Shown: in pieces, positions 1 to 11,009 of the stretch
Numbering within the stretch: the first letter of the stretch is position 1
Layout of the letters: each line of letters starts with the position of its first letter
From: Melieria omissa
Lineage: Eukaryota; Arthropoda; Insecta; Diptera; Ulidiidae
Reading direction: 5' to 3'
Assembly (NCBI GenBank): GCA_963971225.1
Contig: OZ020269.1
Coordinates: 43,669,264 to 43,733,263, forward strand
Length of the DNA stretch: 64,000 nt
Program-made: the position numbers and the translations under genes
The notes under the pieces: model-generated
Seen by the model: the letters and a program-made list of their open reading frames with translations, nothing else
Databases searched by the model: none
Told to the model about the DNA's origin: nothing

Positions 1-1222
1 GCTTTCGCCCATCACGATTATGTCGTCGAGGTATACCAGACACGTCCGCCAATGCAGCCCTTTAAGCACACGTTCCATTAACCACTCGAAAGTTGCGGGT
101 GCGATGCAGAGTCCAAACGGCATGACGGTGAACTGCCACAAACCGTTGCCAACACGAAAAGCTGTTTTCTCCTTGTCCTGGTCTGCCCGTTCCACCTGCC
201 AATAGCCGCTGCGTAAGTCGAGTGTGGAAAACCACTGTGTGCCTGACAGTGTATCCAGGGTGTCATCGATCCGAGGTAGTGGATAGCTGTCCTTCTTGGT
301 CACGTCATTGAGTTTCCGATAGTCCACACAAAATCGGGTGCTGCCATCCTTTTTCTTGACTAGCACGACCGGCGAGCACCAAGGACCTGACGAAGGCACT
401 ATGACCTTTTCTTTATGCATGTTTTCAATCAAATTTGTGACCTCTTCCCTCTTGGCCAGAGGAACTCGTCTTGGCGGTTGGCGGATTGGTTTCGCACTTC
501 CGGTGTTGATGTTGTGTTTCACTATGGCTGCAAATATTGACCCATAGCGCTGTAGGAGTGACCGTGCCTTCCGTTTCTGCTCGGCTGTCAATTCGCTGCT
601 CCACTGGTTCTGCGGTATGGCGTCCATGTTAGAACCGCTTTTCTTACTTCCTCCGGGTAGACTGCTTTCGCAATTGACAACTGCTTCAGACTCTCTACAC
701 TCGCCAATGACCGCATCTTTTCCGACATATTTGGGTGTGTTCAGTGGGTTGAGTATCCTGACTGGTATTTTGCCATTTTTTGGTTCCACTAATGTACGTC
801 CGATGATGATGTTGTCGTGTCCTTGTTTCGGTGCTTCTACAACCCACAGCCGACTTGTCCCATCGTCCTCGTCCACCTTTGCCCACACAATCGCCTCGGA
901 ATTCGATGGTATCTGGTGTTGACACGAGATAACTTTCCTTACCGCCACGCTTCGCTCATAGCCAGTGTGCAGGGGGAATTCAACCTTGGCATACCTCAGC
1001 ACATTTTCTTTCAGGTCCAGCGTAAAACCGTGCTTAATCATGAAATTCACGCCGATAATCACGTCGTCCATTATATCCGCGACGATGAACTCATGTTCCA
1101 GGCTGCTGGTGCCGATAGCAGCTGTTTTTGTTACTTTTCCTCTTACCGGCGCACGCTCGCCAGTCGCAGTCCTCAGCTGTATGCCATGCAGTGGTTCCCA
1201 GTTCTTCAGAAGCTTCCTTTGG
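1..1222 (-). pseudogene. gypsy pol fragment (end of protease to start of reverse transcriptase), copy 1
   Basis: Read on the minus strand, this stretch encodes the C-terminal half of the aspartic protease, the protease-RT linker, and RT up to the palm region, where it meets position 1. The RT part matches the full copy near 49950-50520 residue for residue over long runs, and copy 2 (9829-10090) even more closely. The protease active-site segment (DTGAS in the full copy) is missing because about 215 bp equivalent to 49085-49300 have been deleted. That deletion also removes the gag end and the frameshift signal, so pol here has no normal route to expression. Confidence 0.85.
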
Positions 1223-2732
1223 GCCTCGATTGTCAGTATTCCTCGCTTCAGGCGATTGCGATCGAGAACGGGAACGCCTTTTCCGTTGGCGGCAGTCCCG
1301 TGCTATGTGACCCTGCTTGTCACATGTCCAGCAAACCACTTTAGAGGAGACCACCCGTGGCTTGCCCGGTGTCTCAGAGCTTATGGCCTGGATCGGAATG
1401 TCGTTGTCCGGCTGGATCTGGCGTATCTTTGCAGGTGCATACCGAGTGCCTCCAATCCATGTCGCCTCATATGTCATCGCGCTGGTCACCGTTTCCTTAA
1501 ATGTCGGCTTGCCCATCATCAACGCACTGCGACGTGTCTCCGGATCATGAAGACCTTCAATGAACGACTCAATCTTCATCCTCTCGAGATCATCAGCGCC
1601 GAATTTTGGGTAGCACAACTGTACGAGCCGTTTAATGTCTGCTGCATATGTCTGCAGCGTCTCTCTGGCTCTTTGCCTGCGGTTCTTTAGCTCACAGTAG
1701 TACAGCGTATGGTTGTGCTCGTTGCTGTACTTCGCTGCCAACGCTCTCATGACGGTCTCATAATCACTTGTCGAACATTCCGGAACTGCTATCATTACCT
1801 CAGCCGCAGGACCCTTCAGCGCCAGCGCCAATCTCCGACCCTTCCTGATATCGGTCCACTGATTTTCCAAAGCAGCCAAGTCGAATTGCAGTTCGAATGT
1901 ATCGAACGGCGTAGCACCATCATAAGTAGGCACTTCTGTTCGGGTGGCAAAACTTTCTGGAACCGGCGGCAAACATTCTCGTGGCTGTACATCTCTAAGC
2001 CGCTAGTCGATTTTTCTGTTCACCGAATCCTCCAGACCGTCAACTCGTCTGTTCAGGGAATCATCCAGGTCGTCGACTCGTTTGTCCAAGTGTTCCACTT
2101 AAGCTCCCAGGTGCTCCACCTTCACATTTAGCTTGTTGGAGATTTCTTCCACTTTCTGCTCCAAGCGCGCAGAATTTTCCTAAAGCTTGGTGGACAACTC
2201 GCAATTCGCACTTTCGAGTTTCGCTGACATTTCTTGATTCGACGTTTCCATTCGCGCCGAATTTTCCTGATTAGTAATTTCCAATTTCGCTGAAATTTCT
2301 CGATTCGTAGTTTCCAGTTTCGCTGCAATTTGCGCCGACATTTCACGATTGGAAGTCTCGAACATGCCTTTGACATTCTCGATTTTCGCAGACGTTTCCT
2401 GAAACATGCCTTTGACATTCTCGATTTTCGCAGAAGTTTCCTCAAAGATGCCTCTCATTGCAACCATAAGCTGGCTCATGTCCATTGCTTGTGGTGGCGC
2501 AGGCGCTGCAGGCGTACTTTGCAGCGACGCCGCACCCGCAGGCGATTCCTCCACTTTGGCCGACGCCTCTAGCTCCTGCGTTCCGAACTCATGCGCAGCC
2601 CAATCGATGCCTCGTGATTCACACGCCTCTCGCAAGCGCAGCTGCAACTCCACCTTTCCGCCAGCAGTCGGCAAATTTCAGGCAGCCAGCTCCTTCTTCA
2701 GCTGGTCCACCTTCAGCAACTCCAGTTTAACC
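1222..2732 (-). pseudogene. gypsy gag, copy 1, disrupted
   Basis: The minus-strand frame opens with a SAP-like N-terminus beginning MVKLELLKVDQLKKE, as in the full copy, but meets a TGA after about 18 codons. It continues into an expanded, repeat-rich coiled-coil region (about 2180-2450), then the conserved gag core (about 1500-1970) and a CCHC zinc knuckle near 1310-1350. Further stops lie near 2179 and 2100. After the zinc knuckle the frame runs into protease DNA in the wrong phase, because of an internal deletion. Gag would form the particle core; this one is dead. Confidence 0.85.
2369..2452 (-). repeat. 42-bp tandem duplication in gag coiled coil
   Basis: Two successive 42-bp units, each containing TTTGACATTCTCGATTTTCG on the plus strand, encode a repeated 14-residue segment with the core AKIENVKGMF. 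The full copy at 47206-53161 lacks the extra units, so gag length in this family changes by unit duplication. Confidence 0.85.
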
Positions 2733-2800
2733 ATGTCTGTGTTTTTTTATAATTTTATTTATTAATTTTTTTTGGTTTATCTTCAGTAACACAATCCGAA

Positions 2801-2812
2801 CTTCTGACACCA
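2801..2812 (-). other. primer binding site, tRNA-Leu type
   Basis: On the minus strand TGGTGTCAGAAG lies 2 nt after the LTR end. It equals the first 12 bases of the 17-base site in the full copy and fits the 3' end of a tRNA-Leu; downstream bases diverge (TTCGG instead of TGGGA). Confidence 0.75.
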
Positions 2813-2814
2813 AA

Positions 2815-3210
2815 TGTTACAAAAATTCCAAGTTTTTTTTCCAAGGTTCGTTTTGATTGTGGTTGAAAATAAAACAACTTCAATTACTCAGCAAAAATTA
2901 ACAATCACTTTATTTACAGATTTACACTTCGCTTGTATCTACACTTGTTACCACTTTGCTTGCTCAACACAGACTCGACCCCTTGCGCTGCCACTGCTGC
3001 TTTTATAGCAGTTTTCTTATCGCGCCGAAGGCTCTTGCAACTTCCAATTGGAAAGCGCTCGACCATTCTCGCACAGCCCATTTCTTCGAGAACCATCCTT
3101 GCCATATCGGACTATACCAAGCGAATTTATACCAGTTTTGCAGTACTTCAAAGTGCATGCCTAAAAGTATGCTTGCAAAAGCGTTCATGCACAGCATAGA
3201 GGGCCTTTTC
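2815..3210 (-). repeat. 5' LTR of gypsy copy 1
   Basis: This segment is the reverse complement of most of the LTR at 12291-12724 (shared TATAAAAG promoter core, AATAAA signal and terminal TGTTAC/GTAACA). The inner end at 2815 is exact; the outer end is unclear because the first 60 or so bases diverge from copy 2. It differs from the LTR of the full copy although the coding regions are alike. Confidence 0.8.
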
Positions 3211-3599
3211 GTTTCAATATATATAAAAGAAAGTGGATGTATGTGTATAAGCGCATCCCACTCAAACGGACCGGCCGATTTACATTAGGGGTTAGGATCT
3301 GTCTTGAGTCCGTTCAGGTTTATGCGAAGAGAAATTTCCGCAAAATGTATTGAAAAAGTCGAAAAATCTATGCCATATTTGACCGCGAATCACTTGAGAA
3401 CGGCTGAACCGATTTGGCTAGTTTTTTTGTTGTATTCGTAGTTGTCAAAGGAAGACAATTTTAGGAAAAAAGGGCGTGGTACTTTTCCATCAGCCCAAAT
3501 TTTCAAACGATAACTTTAAAACCGTAAGTCACACATCAATTAAATTCATGGGATTCATGCAATGGAGCGCGTATTCGTCCCAAGCTAGTGGCATACGCT
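3211..3599. other. noncoding stretch, unassigned repeat-like DNA
   Basis: No gene is visible. A phrase near 3400 (GAACGGCTGAACCGATTTGG) is of a kind often seen at repetitive ends in insect genomes, possibly Helitron-related, but I cannot assign it. Confidence 0.3.
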
Positions 3600-4260
3600 G
3601 ACGACAAGCCATAGCTATAACCGAGCCATGTCTCTTGACTCTCAACAAAACTGGGTAACCGAGGCCGGCTCGAGCGTAAACGCCGACAAAACGGAATTGC
3701 TTTTAATCACGAGGAGATATAAAATCCCATCGTGCACATTACCAAAACTCAACGGACAAGTACTGACGCTTAAATAACAGACGAAATACCTTCGGGTAAT
3801 ACTGGACAACGAGTTGCTGTAGAAAGCCAACGTTGAAGAGAGGGTGAAAAGGCCAGTAATGCCATATACACCTGCAAAAAGATGTTTGGCACTACATGGG
3901 GCATGACACCTTCCCTAATGCATTAGTGTTACGCGGCGACCGCCCATCGGCCTCGAGCCACGGGGCAATTTGCAATCAGCTCATTCGGACACAACGTTAT
4001 TGGCCGGAATCTAGTAGTTGAGCTCGACTACACGAAAAAAGATCGCTTCAGAGAAAATATCAAAAAAACGATTGGACAAAAGGCTGGAATAAAGGCCTAG
4101 AGTCCGATCGCAGGTCCTACAACATCTTCACAGATGGCTCCAAAATGGCGGAAGGTGTGGGAGCCGGTGTCTACTGCCCAGCTCTCGGCATAGAACAACC
4201 ATATCGACTACATAACTACGCTCGTATATTTCAAGCTGAGGTATTTGCAGTTGACTTGAA
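3600..4260 (+). pseudogene. R1-type LINE fragment: end of reverse transcriptase plus start of RNase H
   Basis: Three-frame reading of the plus strand gives broken RT C-terminal motifs: a VNADKTELLLITRRY segment followed by KLNGQ and a KYL-VILD segment (usually KYLGVILD in this group), then VEERVK and a degraded WG-TP block. About 240 bp on, the RNase H start IFTDGSKMAEGVGAGVY and an FQAEVFAV motif appear (about 4117-4255). RNase H after RT points to the R1/LOA/I group. Stops and frameshifts are many; only the 3' third of an ORF2 survives. No tail or target duplication was found. Confidence 0.65.
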
Positions 4261-5119
4261 ATTTTGTAGGATTATTTTTAGATATGTATTCGAATGATTA
4301 AAACTATTTTCAAAAAATGAATTTTTTGACCCTCTAAACGAGTTTCCCCCCTTAAAAGGCAAAGGCAAGGTGGAGGAACATGAACGCTTGTGCAACTGCC
4401 AAAACCATAATACAGTCATACCAAAGACAATTAAACAATAAGATGTCTTATGTCCATACAACCGAACGGCATAGGGCGAGCTCGAATTTGCAAAATTTTC
4501 ATTATCGAGAGCAAGAAGCGTCGGTACAGTGAGAGCGTAATAAAATTAACGCTCTTTGTTTGGCTCAAACAAAGCACACCGGCTTTGATCACTACCAAGC
4601 AAAAGCAAAATTGTGTATGCTCACTTTACATGCGGTATCGTATCCATCATCAGCATAGGAGTGTACCATATTCAAGTAAATTGTATCAATTCTCTTCCAA
4701 GCTGCCAATTAAGTGAAAGGCCAATTTAATAACATTTTTATTAATAAACAATTCAAAAGTTTAATTCGAAACTAAAATGTATATTTAACAACACATGGAA
4801 TTCACTTCTAATTTAAACAAGAAACATATGTACATATGTCAATTATTCTAAATAGTAATCATTTTTTCAGGTACATTTGCATAGGATAAGTCAGTAGGAA
4901 GCTTAAAATCATAACAACATTTATTATTGGCTTTCAAGAAATCTTTTGTTTGTATTAAGGACGAAGCAGTGCTTACTTGTAAACGGGATCGTAACTTGGA
5001 TTTGATATAATTTTGTACAAAAAATACGTGCTCTACACTTGATGAAGACTGGGGAATAGATAAATACCGTTAACAAGTCTTAAAATGTTTTTGAAAAGAG
5101 ACTCTTTTAATTCATTTTT
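4261..5119. other. AT-rich noncoding stretch
   Basis: I see no gene, terminal repeat or RNA here. Short open frames have no recognisable motif. Confidence 0.4.
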
Positions 5120-5330
5120 TTATTCTAAAATTTTAAAAGATTTTGGTTCTTCATATTCTGAAAATTTCCTATAATGAGTATAGGCTAATTTCTTCGAGAT
5201 ATTTAATCTCTTTAGGAAAAAGCTTGGACACAATTGGTACAACCGTTTTTGTTTTACCCAGCAAGACATGCTCTGGTGAAAACTTTGGCAAAAGTTTAAT
5301 ATCATCATTAACCCTTCGATGAGTGACAAT
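5120..5330 (-). pseudogene. unassigned coding relic
   Basis: One minus-strand frame reads as ordinary protein for about 50 residues (a segment with LPKFSPEHVLLGKTKT and VSKLFPKEIKYLEE) before stops. I do not recognise the family; a transposase relic is likely from the context, but this is inference. Confidence 0.25.
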
Positions 5331-5531
5331 TCTAAACTTCACGGCCGTGTGACAAGGTCCGTAGGGACCTTTTTTTTGAAAGCTAGGGTTTTTTCATGAA
5401 AAATTTTTTTTTAGTTTTTTATTTTTGTGTTTTTATTGTTTATAACTAAATACTACATACTAAAATAAAATTTTTTAATTTTTTTTTTTTTGCTCCATTT
5501 TTCTTACTTTTACTATGAAAAAGCTCTAAAA

Positions 5532-5741
5532 CTATTGTTGTTGAGCGTGTTCCGCTTGTCCCCCGCCCTGTGCGCAAGTGTTGCAGCGATGTAGAACTGT
5601 GCTGTGTTCTCCACAAACAGCGTTGCCGCATCCGAAGCAGTAGGCCCTCGTTTTCTGCTGCCGCCCGTACTCAGAACGGCAAAGGCGACATGACGGTCTA
5701 TTCGCCCTAGCCGCAAACGACGGTGCATCTAGGCTTGCCAC
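5532..5741 (-). pseudogene. piggyBac-like C-terminal cysteine-rich domain (fragment)
   Basis: The 69-residue minus-strand frame holds a cysteine/histidine cluster, CRLCRSEYGRQQKTRAYCF followed by CGNAVCGEH and CNTC, spaced like the cysteine-rich DNA-binding tail of piggyBac transposases and ending at a natural stop. No catalytic part lies upstream. It could instead be another zinc-ribbon protein end; the call rests on spacing only. Confidence 0.35.
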
Positions 5742-5820
5742 CTGTCCTCCATTGTGGAGGACAGTCCTCCAAATTACTCAAATGTCCTCCGTCCTCCAAA
5801 GAGGGTAAAATGTCCTCCAT
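5738..5820. repeat. GTCCTCC short direct and inverted repeats
   Basis: The heptamer TGTCCTCC or its complement occurs about six times, including the palindrome TCCTCCATTGTGGAGGA. It may be the terminal part of a DNA transposon but no partner end was found. Confidence 0.5.
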
Positions 5821-5904
5821 TTACACGAAATATGTAGATTTTACTCTTAACAATACTTACATTACTTAACATACTTACCACAATGTTAAGGACAATTTGT
5901 CATA

Positions 5905-6843
5905 CATTGTGACCGAAAAGTTTCCGGAAATTCTCATTTAAAATTCGCACGCCGTATATTTTTCGATATTTTAAGTTTCTGTAGGTTGGTAGCACTGTCC
6001 TTAATTACTATGCCAAAAATGAGCGCGATCTGCCAGACAGTTTGTTTACGGCAGCTGTTGAAACCAGTACACCTCAGTAGTGCGTTGCGATTTTGTTGAG
6101 AATTTTCTTCAAAATGAGTACCGTGAACAGGTCTCTTTGGACGTGCTTGATCGTGCCAATTCCGATCCAACTTTCATGGAACGCATCATAACTGGTGACG
6201 AGACATGGGTCTACGAGTACGACATGCAAACAAGCCAACAATCATCGGAATGGAGAGGAAAAGACGAGCCGAAACCGAAAAAACCACGACAAAGTCGCTC
6301 GGAAATCAAGGTAATGCCGATTGTTTTCTTCGATATTCGTGGTGGGGTGCATCATGAATTCGTCGCTGAAGGACAAACAGTCGGTAAAGACTATTATTTG
6401 ACTGTTTTAAGACGTTTGCGTGAAAATATCCGCCGTAAACGGCCTCAATTGTGGAAGGATAATTCATGGATTTTTCATGACGATAATGCTCCCTCGCACC
6501 GAGCCAACATTATCAACGATGTTAAGGCCAAACATTCAATAAATACCATCGAACAGCCACCGTATTCACCTGATCTTGCACCGTGTGACTTTTTCCTGTT
6601 TCCCAAACTCAAATTACCACTCAGAGGAACGCGTTTTGAATCCATAGAAGATGTAAAACATAATTCGCAGAGGGAACTCAAAGCCATACCGGAAAGCGCC
6701 TATAAAAAACGTTTTGATGATTGGAAGAAAAGTTGGCATATGTGTATCGCTTCTAATGGAGCATATTTTGAAGGAGATAAAATAAATATTGATGAAGATT
6801 TTGCGTTTTATTTAAAATTTCCGGAAACTTTTCGGTCACAAGA
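5905..6843 (+). mobile_element. mariner element, internally deleted (939 bp)
   Basis: Terminal inverted repeats of about 27 bp (core TGTGACCGAAAAGTTTCCGG) start two to four bases inside TA dinucleotides at 5903-5904 and 6844-6845, the standard mariner target duplication. Full mariners are near 1.3 kb, so about 350 bp of the N-terminal coding half is missing. It lies immediately left of the hAT relic. Confidence 0.9.
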
Positions 6844-6868
6844 TATAACTCTTTGGACTGCAATTTGA
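6080..6868 (+). pseudogene. mariner transposase, N-terminally truncated
   Basis: The 262-residue frame holds the whole catalytic domain: ITGDETW (first Asp near residue 40), HDDNAPSH (second Asp near 135) and SPDLAPCD (third Asp near 170), giving the DD34D spacing of mariner. The N-terminal paired-like DNA-binding domain is lost, so it could cut but not bind ends. The frame has also lost its usual stop and reads through the right terminal repeat to end 25 bp outside the element. No frameshift within the catalytic core, suggesting a fairly recent deletion product. Confidence 0.85.
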
Positions 6869-8836
6869 AGTTGTTAAAAAGACAGTTCATGACTCAGTTA
6901 TTACAAAAAAAAATTCTTGTGGACGCACAAAAGCTACGATGATTGTTGAAAACGTTCTCGGTCCTTTTATTTTAAATAAATTGATCTCCAATTTGATTAA
7001 TGATGATGTCTATTTTACAATTCAAACAGATTAGAAGCATCATAAAAATAGAAATTGTTTCCCCATTTGTATACAGTATTTCGACAGATCTACTGGAATT
7101 CAAAATAAAATAATAGATTTTATTAAAATTTCTAACGAAACGTCTGTTGGAATGGCCAACATGGTTAAAGACGTTTTGTCAAATTTAAATTTAAATATAA
7201 AAAACGTTGTATCCTTAAGTGCAGATAATACAAACTCTACCTTTGGAAAACACAATTCTTTGTTTTCAAACCTGCAAAAGTCCAATGAAAACATTTTGAA
7301 AAGCAACTGTCACGCACACATTGTTAATAACGCTTTGAAAAAATCGTTAAGCAATTTGGACTTATATGGCGTTCAAACTGACGACTTAAACGTGTTTAAT
7401 GTGCTTAAACACGTTAAATGAACAAAACCAGTTCGAAAACCTGTTCATTCACATGCAATTGTTGTTGGAAATTAAACGTGTTAAACCATTTAACATGTTT
7501 TGAAACGAGTTTAACGCAAGGTTGCATCCGAAAGCTTTCTATGAAAAAGCTTTTTTGTCAACTGAAGCCAGCGCACACCCTAAACACAAACCAGAAAAAA
7601 CATCCCTACAGATTCAGCTGTCAATTTATCACAACAAAACCAAACAAACATTGAAAATGTGAAAATTTTGAAATATATAAAAATTATCGTTTTGCTCGCA
7701 CTGCTTTCATTCCATTTATCGCCTTTTTGTGGAATCTGAATACAAGGCGTCTAATATTGAATGAAGTTGAGTACGATGCCTTGGTTTATGAAATATGCGC
7801 CAATATTTCGCTCGAATTATGCTCCCAGCACATCATTATTTGGTTGTTGTTTGTAAACAAACTGCTGTCAAATTAAACTTCATTGAGCAGTCTGGACGGT
7901 TGTGTTCAACAAAAAGCTCTTTTTACTTAAACTAGTTTAAATGAGTCAGTTTGAACGCCATATTAGATGTCGAGAACGTGATTTTAAAAATATATGCTCA
8001 TTTTTCTGCTGCTGCTAAGCGACGAGAACGTTTAATTGAATTTTGTAGTTTTGCAAATGTTAAAGAGATTTTGCGACATGTAACTAAAAGGTGGCTATCC
8101 CTTTTGCCCGCAATAGATAGAGTTTTGCAAGTTTGGCCAGCTCTCTCAGATTATTTTCTTTCAAAAGAGATATCCAAGCAAATGCGATTGGCTTTAGGTA
8201 TTGAAAATAATCAAATATCTCCAAAAGTTAAAATTTATTTATTGTTTTTGTCACATGTCTTACAAACATACTCAGATACTATAAAAAAATTGGAGTCAAA
8301 CGTTTGTACAGCAATCGAGCTTTTTCAAATTTTGACTGATTTTAGAACACACATTTTCGAACGAAAACAGCAACAATTTTTTGGATACGAAGTAAAAGTT
8401 CAATTATCAAAAATAGATCATCTTGAAGAAAGTTCTCTAATAAAAAAAAATTGTTTTTGAATTTTTTGATGTAACTTTAAACTATATTGAAGAGTGATCC
8501 GATTTTTCTGAAAGTAATTGGATTTATAAAATTGGAAAACATAATATTTATGATAAATTGTTTACCTTTAATGATGTTGTAGAAGTAGTTGAAGAGCTAA
8601 AATTAAAACAAATATTACAGGATCTAAACGTAGATCAATTGTTTGACGAAGTCTGTCTAATAAGTAAATATTTTGACTCCTTAAATTTGGACGAGTTTTC
8701 CAGGCAAAGTGAAAAATTCGTAAAGATATTTGAAAGGTTCGAATGCAACAATTTATTCAAAATAATGAGCTATTTATTGACTATGCCATGTAGTAGCGCT
8801 TTCGCAGAAAGAGTTTTTTCGGTAATGAACAAAAAC
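6846..8836 (+). pseudogene. hAT-family transposase relic, interrupted
   Basis: The plus-strand protein, read across 6870-7364 and 7963-8836, has the hAT RNase H fold: a segment around LSADNTNSTFGKHNSLF, then NCHAHIVNNALKK, the TKRWLSLLPAIDRVLQVWP block, and a C-terminal dimerisation motif MPCSSAFAERVFSVMNKN. It resembles the hAT group whose vertebrate relatives are ZBED/SCAND3-type proteins (from memory). Stops occur at about 7033 and 8494 and a frameshift near 8457. A MITE sits inside it, and the last motif is cut directly onto gypsy gag DNA. No hAT terminal repeat or 8-bp duplication was found. Confidence 0.8.
7365..7962. mobile_element. PIF/Harbinger-type MITE (598 bp) with TTA duplication
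   Basis: Inverted ends TATGGCGTTCAAACTGAC flank the element, with TTA at 7362-7364 and 7963-7965. Removing insert and one TTA restores the hAT reading frame exactly (N-L-D-L-D-V-E-N). Inside each end are palindromic blocks around AAACGTGTTTAA. There is no transposase. The three-base TTA site suggests PIF/Harbinger. Confidence 0.85.
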
Positions 8837-9237
8837 TGCAATTCGACTTAGCTGCTTTGGAAAATCAGTGGACCGATATCAGGAAGGGTCGGAGAATGGC
8901 ACTGGCGCTGAAAGGTCCTGCGGCTGAGGTAATGAAATCAGTTCCGGAATGCTCGAGAAGTGATTATGAGGCCGTCATGAGAGCGTTGGCAGCGAAGTAC
9001 AGCAATGAGCACAACCATACGCTGTACTATTGTGAGCTGAAGAACCGCAGGCAAAGAGCCAGCGAGGCGCTGCAGACATATGCAGCAGACATTGAGCGGC
9101 TCGTACAGTTGTGCTACCCAAAATTCGGCGCTGATGATCTCGAAAGGATGAAGATTGAGTCGTTCATTGAAGGTCTTCATGATCCCGAGACACGTCGCAG
9201 TGCGTTGACGATGGGACAAGCCGGCTGTGGGTTGTAG
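8837..9237 (+). pseudogene. gypsy gag core fragment, copy 2
   Basis: The frame begins LQFDLAALENQWTDIRKG at the hAT junction and covers the conserved gag core to RRSALTMG, then passes into pol DNA out of frame and stops. Compared with the full copy, everything from about 48791 to 49647 is deleted; both edges contain GATGGG, so the deletion probably ran through short homology. The SAP domain and CCHC knuckle are absent. Confidence 0.85.
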
Positions 9238-11009
9238 AAGCGCCAAAACAAGGATACGACAACATAATAATCGGACGTACATTAGTGGAACCCAAAAATG
9301 GCAAAATACCAGTAAGGATACTCAACCCACTGAACACACCCAGATATGTCGAAAAAGATGCGGTCATTGGCGAGTGTAGAGAGGCTGAAGCAGTTGTCAA
9401 TTGCGAAAGCAGTCCACCCGGAGGAAGTAAGAAAAGCGGTTCTAACATGGACGCCATACCGCAGAACCAGTGGAGCAGCGAATTGACAACCGAGCAGAAA
9501 CAGAAGGCGCGGTCACTCCTGCAGCACTATGGGTCAATATTTGCGACGGAAGCGGGCGGAAGAACAGCCATAGTGAAGCACAACATCGACACCGGAAATG
9601 CGAAACCAATCCGCCAACCGCCAAGACGAGTTCCTCTGGCCAAGAGGGAAGAGGTCGCAAATTTGATTGAAAACATGCATACAGAAAAGGTCATAGAGCC
9701 TTCGTCAGGTCCTTGGTGCTCGCCGGTCGTGCTAGTCAAGAAAAAGGATGGCAGCACCCGATTTTGTGTGGACTATCGGAAACTCAATGACGTGACCAAG
9801 AAGGACAGCTATCCACTACCTCGGATCGATGACACCCTGGATACACTGTCAGGCACACAGTGGTTTTCCACACTCGACTTACGCAGCGGCTATTGGCAGG
9901 TGGAACGGGCAGACCAGGACAAGGAGAAAACAGCTTTTCGTGTTGGCAACGGTTTGTGGCAGTTCACCGTCATGCCGTTTGGACTCTGCATCGCACCCGC
10001 AACTTTCGAGTGGTTAATGGAACGTGTGCTTAAAGGGCTGCATTGGCGGACGTGTCTGGTATACCTCGACGACATAATCGTGATGGGCGAAAGCTTCGAC
10101 GACCACCTGGAAAAGCTGAAGGAGGTATTTGGGCGAATACAAAACGCCGGCCTTAAACTCAACCCAAAGAAGTGCTCGCTGTTCCAAAAAGAGGTCAAGT
10201 ATGTGGGTCACACGGTTTCCGCTCGCGGAGTACATACGGACGAAGGCAAGATCACGGCGGTGAAGGAGTGGCCCCGACCACGCAATTTACACGAACTCCG
10301 CAGTTTCCTGGCCCTGTGCACATACTACCGAAGATTCGTTCCAGGATTTGCGAACATAGCTGGCAGCTTGCACAAGCTGACGAAAAAGAATCAAGCCTTC
10401 GCGTGGGGTGAAGAACAGGAGCAGGCTTTTGCACGACTGAAGGAAAAATTGTGCACTGCTCCAATTCTGGCCTTCCCCGTGCCTGGAGAGATGTTTGTGC
10501 TGGATACAGATGCAAGTGGGCACAGTATTGGTGGTGTGCTATCACAGATAATAGATGGCCAAGAACAAGGGATAGCCTACTACAGCAAAATTTTGTCAAA
10601 TCCTGAACGCAACTACTGTGTGACCCGAAGAGAGTTGCTCGCAGTATTGGAATGCGTGAAACACTTCCATAAATACCTGTATGGGCAAAAGTTTCGCCTG
10701 CGCACAGATCATGCGGCATTGAAATGGCTACTGAACTTTAAGGATCCGGAAGGCCAGTTGGCGTGGTGGATCGAACGACTGCAGAGCTACGACTACACGG
10801 TACAACATCGAAAGGGTAGCAACCATGGAAATGCCGATGCCTTGTCACGCCGTCCGTGCAAAACCGAATGCAGGCATTGTTCGCGAGCCGAAAGCAAAGA
10901 GCAGATAGTGGACGTACGATTGGTCAGTGTTCTGCCAGAGGAGGAGTGGTCTGCGGAGAGGATACAAAAGGACCAGCGCGAGGATACGGATCTTAAAAAA
11001 AATCATTGA
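9217..11009 (+). pseudogene. gypsy pol, copy 2: linker, reverse transcriptase, RNase H
   Basis: The open frame begins after the deletion and contains RT with the polymerase motif YLDDIIV (near 10061), the palm motif FTVMPFGLCIAPATF, RNase H beginning FVLDTDASG (near 10496) and the RTDHAALKWL motif. It ends prematurely where an A8 run (about 10995) has one A too many compared with the full copy, shifting out of the integrase frame. RT lies in cytoplasmic particles in active relatives. This copy lacks protease and gag, so it is not autonomous. Confidence 0.9.

Larger units (their letters stand above)
1..3210 (-). mobile_element. Ty3/gypsy LTR retrotransposon, copy 1 (partial, leaves window at left)
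   Basis: A minus-strand gypsy element reads LTR, primer site, gag, then pol, and is cut by the window edge inside reverse transcriptase. Its coding DNA is nearly the same as the plus-strand copy at 8837-12724 and clearly related to the full element at 47206-53161. Gag carries internal stops, and a deletion fuses gag to the protease region, so this copy cannot be autonomous. The far (3') LTR is outside the window. Family assignment rests on gag, protease and RT similarity to the full copy. Confidence 0.9.

Noticed and set aside
817..1690. Long plus-strand open frames over the gypsy region at 800-1700
   Set aside because: They are antisense to gag/pol and recur antisense in the other gypsy copies, so they are shadows.
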